From Reticulitermes speratus (lineage: Eukaryota; Arthropoda; Insecta; Blattodea; Rhinotermitidae), in assembly GCA_021186555.1 (NCBI GenBank), contig JAJKFL010000014.1, positions 39,302,053 to 39,366,052 of the forward strand: a DNA stretch of 64,000 nt, given 5' to 3'. Made by a program: the position numbers and the translations under genes. Below are positions 36,896-46,644 of this stretch, one piece after another. Position 1 is the first letter of the stretch. Each line of letters begins with the position of its first letter. Below the pieces are notes generated by a model, which ran no database searches, had not been told where the DNA came from, and was given only the letters and a program-made list of their open reading frames with translations.

Positions 36896-37119
36896 ACTTT
36901 CACCGGTTGCTCGAAATGTCGTAAATAAGAACGAGTTTAGTTTCACAGCGTAGCAAGTATGTCGTGCGAGAAGGAAACTAGGCGTCCTTAGCGACATCTT
37001 TTGGTGCGACGTAGTTTGCACTTCGCATTTTTGACTACAGATGGTAAAAGTGCAGTCAACCAAAGCAGAGGTTCGCATTGATTTCGGCAGGTAACGTATT
37101 TCTAATGGGATGTTGTGGG

Positions 37120-37367
37120 ACTGAACGGTCCGGGGATCGAATCCCGATGGGGGCGAGATATTCCGCACCCGTCCAGACCGGCCCTGGTGCCTGCCCAGCC
37201 TCCTGTACAATGGGTACCGGGTTATTTCCGGGGGTAAAGCGGCCGGGGCGTGGCGTTCACCACCCACCACCATCTAGCGCCGAGGTTAAGGAAAGAGTAG
37301 AGCTATACCTTTACTCCCCAACTGGGCCTTCATGGCCTGTTCTAGGGTGAAATTTACATTTACCTTT
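37120..37367 (+). mobile_element. tRNA-derived SINE with 10-bp target-site duplication
   Basis: Exact duplications ATGTTGTGGG flank it at 37110-37119 and 37368-37377. It begins at the B-box part (GGGGATCGAATCCC), so the 5' end is truncated, and runs to TTTACATTTACCTTT. Its body matches the minus-strand SINE at 12526-12824. It lies 250 bp upstream of the THAP start. Confidence 0.9.
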
Positions 37368-37618
37368 ATGTTGTGGGCGTTCGGTATGTAAGCGTCATAA
37401 TACACCCGTCAGCCCCGAGTGCTTTGTTGTATAATCAGCAGGTTCTAAGAGGTTAGAGAATGTTATCGTTATGTAATAAGGATAAAGATTGTGTTCATTT
37501 ATAATTGTTGTTCTAAAATCATATAATCTTGCAAGTTTCTGGACATCATTGTCTCTGAATAATTTAAAGTATTTTGCTGATAATATTTAATGAATAGTGA
37601 CATTTGTGAAGGTAAGGT

Positions 37619-38223
37619 ATGAGTCAAAAGCAGTACAGCTGCGTGAAAGACTGCGAAGGAAGTATTAGAAATGAAAGTGTAAAATTCTTCATGTTTCCAA
37701 GGGATCCTGTAGGGTAAGTGTGATGACTTACGTTAATGCTTTGCGAAGACTGCAGCTCTCTGGTCATAGAACAAACAGTATCATATAATGGGTCCTATGC
37801 ACCAAAATATGCATATTGTTTATTCAGAATTAAATGAAAGTGCACAGTTATTTGATATTGTTTCTTTAAATCTGTGAATACCTAATGACTGATTCATTAA
37901 TCTCCGTTGCTGTATATAATTTCTTTCGGCGAATTGAGAAGAGAGTGTGTGTAGTTGACTACATACACTGCAGTCAACATGGTTTACTACCAGTGATTTG
38001 AATCGCAATTCAACTAGCATTGTAAATATAAGCTAGGACTTGTGCCAATGAATGACACTGTAATTATATTTTGTGCTCTTTTTTTTTATACAGGGCTCAG
38101 ATGTGGGCAGAGATTCTGAGTGTGTCGTGCAGTGCACAGACTCTAAGCATGCTGAGCCAAAAGGTTGTGTGCAGCCAGCACTTTTCAGAGGCTGATTTTA
38201 TGTCTCCTGACTTTATATTCTGA
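37619..38223 (+). CDS. THAP-type zinc-finger protein, short two-exon frame (74 aa)
   Basis: Exon 1 is 37619-37713 (donor GTAAGT) and exon 2 is 38094-38223 (acceptor after a T-rich tract), giving 74 aa; the phase across the junction is correct. The product has the THAP C2CH signature: Cys8-x3-Cys12, then 45 residues, then Cys58-x2-His61, plus the conserved Pro27 (VKFFMFPRDP), Trp36 and Phe62 (VCSQHF). THAP domains bind DNA in P-element-type transposases and in host regulators. Oddities: the frame ends at TGA before the usual AVPTIF-like end of the domain (normally about 85-90 residues), and no effector region follows in frame. It may be a minimal gene, an N-terminal fragment of a longer spliced gene, or a decayed transposase-derived gene. 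The preserved splice sites and core residues argue against random sequence. Confidence 0.6.
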
Positions 38224-38286
38224 ACAGAATGATAATTCCTACTTTCTGTGCATCCTCACACTCACATTGAGCATCACAACCCATAG

Positions 38287-38484
38287 AACCTACCTTCTTA
38301 CTTAGAGCCAGTTGAATTGTATGTGAAAGATGCTATAAAGAATGGTGTTGACTTCGAATGGATTAGGTTAGCTGGTGGTTCTCTTCACTACCAAGGAATA
38401 GAGGATGGAATTGTGAGAAGTGTCACAAGGATTTCAATTCCTTGGTGGTGTAAGCAAAATAACCAGTCAATGAATGAAGCCTAA
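38287..38484 (+). pseudogene. Protein-like open segment after the THAP frame, possible C-terminal exon remnant
   Basis: This frame is open for 65 codons and ends in TAA. It has coding-like composition, including FEWIRLAGGSLHYQG and ISIPWWCKQNN. A pyrimidine-rich acceptor (TTCTTACTTAG, AG at 38304-38305) lies near its start. It lies 63 bp after the THAP stop codon, on the same strand. It could be the C-terminal exon of the THAP-containing gene with its middle part lost, or part of another element. I do not recognise the family with confidence, and no in-frame splice donor in THAP exon 2 would join them. Confidence 0.35.
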
Positions 38485-38522
38485 ATTGAGTGCTGCATGT
38501 TATGCAGTTAGGATGATGTACC

Positions 38523-38958
38523 ACATTATGTTGTATTGTATTGTATTGTATTTACTACACATTCCAGCACATCCATACAAGGCAAAAGCCATTGGATACA
38601 GAACTTGTCACACAACATGAACTTGCTATAATCGGCAAGTGTCATCTAAACAATGCATATAAATACAATAGTAAATAAAATCATGCACATAAAATTTAGT
38701 TGTTATGCATTACTTATACCTACATAACATTTACAATATATGTATAAAACATAATACATATATTAAAATATATATACTTGACAATAAGGTAAAATATGAC
38801 AATGTAGTCATGACCATCCAAAGAGTTATCCCTGGCTCAAATATTCCTCTAAGGTGTAGAAGGATTTGGAATGTAAGAAAGCAGTTAGAACCGCTGTAAA
38901 TTGTTTAATATTATGGGCTAACTCTTTTGTATTTGAAGGAAGATGATTAAAGAGTTTG
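38523..38958 (-). mobile_element. LINE A: 3' end of a jockey-like element
   Basis: Minus-strand peptide KLFNHLPSNTKELAHNIKQF, then SKSFYTLEEYL, is the usual C-terminus of jockey-type RTs. It is followed by a 3'UTR and an ATACA repeat tail (TTGTATTGTA on plus at 38529-38552). Confidence 0.75.
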
Positions 38959-39600
38959 AATATAGATGCAATCAGGATGATCTATTTTGGATATTTTCAC
39001 TCTGTGATGGAATATGGGGTGATTTTTTGGGGAAATTCTGTTGATGTAGATAAGGTATTTAAATTGCAGAAAAGGATATTTACAATTATGGCAGGTGTTA
39101 GATCCAGATGCTTATGTAAAGGTTTGTTTAAGAAATTGGACATCTTGCCTGTCCCATGTCAATATATATTTTCACTAATGATATTTGTTGTGGATAATCT
39201 GGGAAGTTTTCAAACAAATCTGACTGTGCATGGTCTTAATACAAGGAATAAGATGCAGCTTCATAGGCCTATTGCCAATCTATCATGTTTCCAAAGGGGG
39301 TGTTTCATATGCTGCTGTAAAGATTTTTAATAGTTTGCCTTCAAGTATTTCAAATTTAAGAAATGATAAAAAACAATTTCAGTCTGCTGTGAGGATATAT
39401 CTAATGACTCATTGTTTTATTCCATTAATGAATTTCAAAATATAAGCAAAGTTGCTATTAATGATAAATCTTAATCCTACGTATAACATACAACTTATAT
39501 CTATTAAAATTTATAAAATTTGAGACTTATAAAATGTTTTTAAAATTATATAAAATTGTTATATGATTATGTGACTATGTGGAAGTATCCTTCTACTGTT
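38957..39600 (+). mobile_element. LINE B: RT C-terminal part and 3'UTR, one frameshift
   Basis: Plus strand: IYFGYFHSVMEYGVIFWGNS, LQKRIFTIMAGVRSRC, LDILPVPCQYIFSLM, then a frameshift near 39290 into VSYAAVKIFNSLPSSIS and a stop after 39445. It is strongly 5' truncated. Confidence 0.8.
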
Positions 39601-39603
39601 GTA

Positions 39604-41775
39604 GTTGACTTCTATGTATTTGTATTTGTATTTATTTATAAGTTCCAGAAACCCAATAAATGGATATAGAACAGTCACAAGCTCAAGTATAAAAGCATAA
39701 AATATGTACATTAAATAATCACACCTAAAACAAAGAGAGTACTAAATACAAACAATATAAACTAGTATTTTTATTGTAACAGTTATCCAATTAGGTACTC
39801 ATCCACAGTATAAAACAGTGAGTATTCAAAAAATGCCTTAATGCAACCTTAAACTTTTTTAAATTATTAGAGGTATTCTTAATCTCTATGGGTAATTTAT
39901 TAAATATCTTTATACCCACATAATGAACTCCTTTCTGATAAATAGTTAAATTAGCTTGAGGTAAATACAAATTTTGCCCTTGTCTAGTATCAATAGTATG
40001 AGAGTCAATGTTTGATGGGAAAAGAGTTTTGTTTTGTAATACAAACATTGATAAAGAAAATATATATTGTGATACCAACGGCAGAATATCTAAGTCTTTG
40101 AATATATTTCTACACGAAACTCTATTGCCACATCCCAACATTGTTCTAATTGCCTTTTTCTGAAGGAGAAAAATAGTGAAACTATGAGATGAATTTCCCC
40201 AAAAGATGATGCCATTGCTCATTAATGAGTGAAAAAAAGGGTAATAAATTGCCTTTAGTGCTGAGGTAGACATGTATGGTTTCACATTTCTGATTACATA
40301 GCAAGCCTTGCTCAATTTTTTTATGAGTAGATCAATATGGTTCTTCCAAGTTAAGGCACCATCAATCATAATTCCCAAGAATTTAGTACAAAAAATATTA
40401 TTGATGAATTTATTATTATAACTTGTTGTAAGAGTATCTGACATTTTTCTCTTAGCTTTAAAATGAATATAATGTGTCTTATTAAACTTTAATGATAATT
40501 TGTTCACTCTGAACCATCTATTTATATTTTCAAATGTTATATGAATGTGTTTGTTGAAGTCATTTATATTAGAATGAGAAAATAGGATGCTAGTATCATC
40601 GGCAAAGATTATAGGTGTAGAAAATTTAGTTATTATCTTGGGTAAATCGTTTATATATAAGAGAAACAGTAAAGGTCCCAATATAGACCCTTATGGAACT
40701 CCATGTCTAACTCTAATCCAATCTGAAGCTATATTGTTATTATCATTATTATGTATTACTGTTCTAATGTATCTGTTACTTAAGTAAGATTCATAGAGTG
40801 CGTGGTCTTTCCCATTGATACCATAAAATTTGAGTTTAGATAATAAGATGTCATGATCAACACAATCGAAAGCTTTCTCCAAATCACAAAAAATACCTCC
40901 CACTATTTGTTTGTTATTCATAGCATTTAAAACCTCTGTAGTCAATTTATAAATTGCATTATCTGTTTTTAATCCTTTCCTAAATCCATATTGTTCAGTA
41001 CTTAAAATATTATATTTATTGAGATGATCCAAAATTCTTGAGTACATTATGGTTTCAAATATTTTTTAAAAAGATGATAAAAGTGATATAGGTCTATAAT
41101 TAGACACATCACATATATCACCATTCTTATGTAACGGTTTTATTAATGCATATTTTAATCTATCCGGAAATACTCCTCCCCTTAACATTTTATTGCATAT
41201 ATAGTTTATAGGTGAACTTATAAATGGCGAGCTTATTTTTAAAATCATAGGTGATATCTCATCATATCCATACGAGTTCTTTAGTTTAAGGGACTGTATT
41301 ATTTTTTCTATGGATTAGTAATGGCTTGGTTCATGAAATAAATATGATTTTCATCATTATTAATATCATTTGTAATTATGGGATTATTAATATCTTGTCT
41401 TTTTATTTTATATGCAATGTTAACAAAATATTTATTAAATTCTTCAGCAATAGCTTGTTGATTATTAAGCTTCTTACCATCAATTTTTAGTGCTTTTATT
41501 TCAACTCTATTTGTATTTCTACCTGTTTCTTTATTTATAATACCCCAAGTAGTCTTAATTTTATTATGAGAATTTAGAATGCGTTTATCATACTCCATTC
41601 TTTTTTCCTTTTTTATAACTGTAGTCAGTATTTTAGAGTAATTTCTGTAATAAGTTCTAAAAGTGGGATTATTATTATTCCTTAATTCATTACAGATTTC
41701 TCGTTTATGTTTACAGGATGTTATTATTCCTGGTGTAATCCAAGAATTATTTTTCTGTTTACATTTTATCTGAAT
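39604..41775 (-). mobile_element. LINE C: long, recent, 5'-truncated jockey-like element
   Basis: Minus-strand RT from about 41775 down to a stop just below 39791, then a 3'UTR ending in an ATACAA tail near 39604. Recognisable parts: NKETGRNTN, RPISLLSSF, YGFRKGLKTDNAIY, DLEKAFDCVDHDIL, VPxGSILGPLLFLLYINDLP, IIFADDTSIL (active site), SLKFNKTHY, KFLGIMIDGALTWKNHI, GIIFWGNS and HCFILWM. Only a few lesions break it: a frameshift near 41308, an in-frame TAA near 41066 in FxKIFE, and TAA at 40691-40693 in place of the Gln of VPQGS. It is much more AT-rich than the flanking genes. Confidence 0.9.
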
Positions 41776-41926
41776 TAAGGGGAAACTGGAATAGCAGATT
41801 CTTAAGAAAATATTTAAGAATATGTATGTGATTGTGATGTTTTTGTGTATAGTGTATTTATGTTTTACTTTAAGATGACTTGTTTCATATCCAGCTGTCC
41901 TGTGACAGATTTAGGATCTAAGAAAT

Positions 41927-41927
41927 G

Positions 41928-41959
<32 letters not shown>

Positions 41960-41960
41960 T
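41927..41960. repeat. (ATGT)n microsatellite
   Basis: About eight tandem TATG/ATGT units. Confidence 0.9.
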
Positions 41961-42554
41961 GCTAGTTGGCAGAAGGCCATAAAGAGGAAGTTCCAGATTT
42001 TATCACACCAGTAGGCCAGCATTAAAGTAATGACCCTTACTTTGACGTAGTAACCACATTGATATACAGGACTTGCAAGGGTTTGTAATGTACAACACGA
42101 GAACAGTTTTTTAATTACATCTTAAGAACTATTATGGCAACTACTGTTGTGAATGGTGGTAAGAGTAACAAGCATTACATTTTAGCTGACCTTACCACTC
42201 TTCAGGCCTTCCATTCCAACCATTAGTCTGTGTGTGTGTGTGTGTGTAAATATGCTGACAATGAGAAGGTTCCGTGTAATGATGAAGGTCATACAAAGTC
42301 ATGGGCATAGTTCAGTTATGCGCATTAGTGCCATGGTACAGTTGAACACAGCTTGTAATATGAGTAATGAGATAATTACTCTTTTGTATGATTACAAGTT
42401 TGGTGCATGTCATCCTTATTAGTGTTTCTGTAGTGTGCTGTGAAAAAATGTGGCGGTCAGTGTCATTGTTTTGCCAGTGTACAGTGATTGAATTCCTTGT
42501 GAAGGAGAAAGAGCTCAAGTACAGTGACTGTTATGTGTATGATTAGTGCCATCA

Positions 42555-42640
42555 GTATTCATTCATTCATTTATTTCACATTCAGAAATCCAAATTAGGC
42601 AACCCAGCCTTTGGATATGGAACAAGTTAAAACATCAGTA
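42555..42640 (-). mobile_element. LINE 3'-end fragment
   Basis: On the minus strand, TTGTTCCATATCCAAAGGCT, a short 3'UTR and a TAAATGAATGAATGAAT tail resemble the 3' ends of LINEs A and C (CTGTATCCAATGGC, CTATATCCATTTATTGGG). Confidence 0.55.
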
Positions 42641-43165
42641 TCAGAAGCTGGATGACAGGAAATAGAGATGAACATGAACAACATATATGAACATGTCAAA
42701 ACTTGATGCATGCTGCGAATATAGTGACTCATATCAAGACGAATGATGATAAAAGCTTCATCCAAGACATGAAGTGACAGCCTGGAGCAGCATGTCATGC
42801 TGTCTGCAAACAAGAAGGCTGGAACTGTACTGTAGGCCAACAGGGCTATGGAATTCTGTGGACTGCATATTGGTTGATATTTAGCCTAAAGTGGGAACCA
42901 TAAGCACAGCTTTCTTTGCTGATACGCTGTACAAACTGTGGTGTCAACTTAGTGAAAAAGACTTTTTGAAACTTACTTATCTTTCTGCACAACCTCACAG
43001 CCCCACTTAATTGCACTTAATGTACTCATGACGTTTGGCATGACCTGTACCACTGTTACATTATCATTTATTGTTCAGTGTGTAAATATATTTCTGGAAT
43101 TTGTTGTTTCTGTTGTACTGTAATTTTTTGTGTTGTGCATTGACATCAGCAATGGTGCAGTGCTG

Positions 43166-44075
43166 AGCTGTAAATCTGTAACCACTCTGTGCCCTGAAGG
43201 AAATACCACTCATATAAATTAGGTTATGTTTGATATATTCATAGGTATTACATTTGTAGAACTTGTAACAATGTAAATATTTTGTGGTATGTGTGTGGTT
43301 TTTTTAATGTAATATCATATTGTGTTTGCCAATAAATTTAAGAACATTGTGCATGCTGTGAAAAACAATAGCTGTCACAATTTATCATGTTTGATGGTAA
43401 ATGTAGTTGTTATACTTGTTTCATTTATGTGTTGAGAGTTGCATATAATGTGGGCAGTTGTGTTGACTGTCAATCCATATGCCTATGTAGAACTCCCAAC
43501 ATTTTGCATTTCAGAATAGCTTAGAGCTTTTAATGTTTTTATATCTTTTCACTTTCTTTTTTCATTTCAGGAACTAAAAGAAACTGTAATAAAGAATTTT
43601 ACGTTGCATTCACCGTGCATTTTTGCTTAATTGAACAATTTATACCAACAAATGCACACAGACATATAATGTCAATAGTTTCTTTTATTAATAGCTTTCC
43701 CCAATACTGTGGTATTTCCTTCAGGGCACAGAGTGGTTACAGATTTACAGCTTTCCAAAACGCAAGACCTCTCTGCCAACAATTTATCAGTTACATTATA
43801 CTATGTAACCCAATAATTTTATACTGTTCTATTAATTTTATTAATATTTACCATTGTACAATTTTATATATAGTGACACTGATTAATATTGTAACATTAT
43901 TATACATAACTATGGCTGTTACGATGTATTTTATAAATATTGGTCTATATTAAAAAACTTCAACGACCCCCTGAAGATGGCGATGTAAGCACGCCGAAAT
44001 ACGTATTGGGGAAAGCTATTAATAAAAGAAACTATTGACATTATATGTCTGTGTGCATTTGTTGGTATAAATTGT
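43166..44075. repeat. Inverted-repeat complex: two exact inverted copies joined, with hammerhead-like motif
   Basis: Bases 43635-43707 are the exact reverse complement of 44003-44075 (73 of 73). Bases 43709-43752 are the exact reverse complement of 43166-43209 (44 of 44). One base (43708) separates the two inverted copies. The hammerhead-like motif at 43967-44011 overlaps the right arm. This suggests a remnant of a Penelope-like or related element rearranged by template switching. Confidence 0.9.
43967..44011 (+). ncRNA. Hammerhead-like ribozyme motif (candidate)
   Basis: CCCC, then CTGAAGA (43971-43977), stem GGCG/CGCC, GAAA (43996-43999), the palindrome ATACGTAT (43999-44006) as a short stem III, one T and GGGG (44008-44011), which pairs with the leading CCCC. 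As at 30986, one unpaired T precedes stem II. Confidence 0.4.
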
Positions 44076-46644
44076 GTAATACAGAAGTTGTGCAAAGCAC
44101 TGTGACATTGAATACTGTGTTGGTAAAGGACATAATGTGCTACTAGTAATTCAGTTTTCCCAGCATGAAGCATCCACACTTTTGTCATTTATATTTCTAG
44201 CTTCATTACTTCAGGTTTTCACAGTGGTGAACAAACATAGTGTGGTCTAGGATAGGATACCATGTGGTCTGGGTAGCAGTGTTTCAGAGGAATATACTGC
44301 TTGCATCTTCAGGAGGCTGTCTGAAGATGGAGGTGGTATGATTATTCGGAAACAGTATCCACACCAGGTTATTTGCTGTTGGTGCTGAAGGACACAATTT
44401 CATTGCTTTTTGGATTGCAAACGGGGTTATGAAATGGGGGGGGGGGGGGGGAGTTTGATATGGAATAGTAGTTTTAGGAGTATGATATCCCACACCACAT
44501 TCTACAGAAATAAAATTTCTTGTAGTCCTTAACACAACTGTAATTCTGTGTATACTGCACTTTCTGACTGACATTGGTGGCCATCTTCGGGTCAAATTAT
44601 TAAGGACATGTAGAGTAATTAAAGTTATAATACCAATATACATCTGCATGTCATGTTAGCTAAGGGTCTGAGATCTGATTCCCTTTACAACTCTGTTCTA
44701 TGGATATTGTCTTCTATGAAAATTGTATGTATGCTGCATGAATTGTTATGGGATGTTTTATTGTTTATGTAGTGGACTTGTGGAATTACATGTAATTGTG
44801 CAAGCCCAACACATAAACAATAAGACATATAATACTTCCTATACAAGTAAATGACATACACTTCTCATGAAAACAATTGTCTGTATAGAATATTGCGGTG
44901 TAGAGGACATGAGATGTGAATTCCTCATGTCAAATGAAAAGCAAATTTATACTTAATTATGTAAATTCCTCAAGTTGTTGTAAAGTGTGTAGTGTACAGA
45001 GAAGTGAAGTTGTGTTAACGACTAATAGAAACCTTTATTCTGCCGAATTACAAGAACCGTAGAGGAATGTTACTGAATATGATCTACGTCTCATACGCAT
45101 AGTTCTCGAAGGTACCGGTAGAGGCGCGTTTTAGAACGTTCCAACTACGTCACAACAATGGATGGCAGCACAGTCGGTCGTATTTCCACGGATTAGCATT
45201 GACCTACTTCCATGGTATTGACATTTAAAACGAGCCAAACGCAAGAAAAACCAGTTACAATTACAAAAAGCAAAAATATACAAGGAGCGAAGAGGTGAGG
45301 AAGGCGATAAGATTAATTAATTTAATCAAGCCGTCGTAAAGTAATTCATTAGTTTGAATTATATATTTGTTTATGCATTATGTTCGTGTTTGTAAACAGA
45401 GACCCCGGGTCACGTCTTAATCGGAGGTAATTGCATACACCCTCTTCGTTTTAAATCGACATTATCCACTACTCTGAAGTAAAGACGATTGTTAGTAATC
45501 CGTCGGATAGAAGGCTTTCAAAATGTTGTACCTTTAGCATTTGATCACAAAATCATGCAGGCAACAAGCTGAAGTTATACGACGTCATGAGCGTCGAAAT
45601 GTTCGCAACACTGTACAAGTTGAAGCCCATCAGAGGAGCTGTACGAGGCGTACACTTCGCGGCGTTAGGCTTGAACCTGCGGGCATACCGAAAGCTAAGT
45701 GAGCCAAGGTCTGACCTACTTCACAAGACCGAGACTGCAGAGACCACTATGTATATAATGTAGATTGATGAAATTGTTGAATAGTGTAAATATGTAAGTA
45801 GGCAAAAAATACTAAAACTGTATAACTGACACAAACTCAGACGTTTGACAAAGCACAGGAGCTTGAGTGGCTGTCAGCCGTAACGTGACTTTTTACTCTG
45901 ACGGATAGAAGGACGACAGTAACAGTGGAACAAGTGCATGCGCTGTAAAAACGAATAACAGCTAATCAAATGCTGGAGGGTGTTAGTGGTTTGAGATGCT
46001 GATGTTCACGTTGCCTGGAGGGTGTGATTTCTCAGCTAAGTTCATAGGTATAGTACTATTTAGGAATTTCTACGTATCGATGACCAGTCACAAGAATTTG
46101 TACCTATTAAACTCAAGAATTTAAGAATTGGTCTTTCGTTTTCACTCCCGTATGAAATATAATGCACGAAAGTTACGATCCTCGTGTAGTTTATAGGGGT
46201 GTTCGTGCTGCCTAGCACGGGGAGCTATACCGCAACCAAGTGTGAAGGTACGGGAGTGCTTAGCAGTATCTACAGATTGATGATCATTTACAAAAGGTTG
46301 TGTTACACATAACACAAAACTACTTTTGTTATTGCTATTTGTGTAAAATAAATACATGGATGTTGTCATCGTCATACATTGTGTTACAGTATTTTGTTTC
46401 GTGGTTTCTTCTAATGCTTTAATGTGTCACACATTTGAATAGTGGTTTTATTTGGCTCATTAAGTGGACTGATCCTACAACTTTAAAATGTGCAAATAAT
46501 TAAAAACCGGACTGCAACCTTGAAATGACAAAAGCTAGGCACAGTAAAAGTCATAACAATAGAACAGTTATATCTCAAGGTCTGTGTCTTACCTGCCTTC
46601 CTTTCTCAGTGACTCTGTACTGCTATTCTGCTGCAGACACCAAG

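Larger units (their letters stand above)
41776..46644. other. BPNT1 upstream intergenic region, no gene recognised
   Basis: Apart from the listed repeats I see no coding region. The part at about 45050-45720 has more CpG and less repeat sequence and is the most likely site of the BPNT1 promoter and first non-coding exon. Confidence 0.4.

Noticed and set aside
44284-44649. 121-aa minus-strand frame
   Set aside because: Runs through a G-homopolymer and repeat-like sequence; no coding signature.
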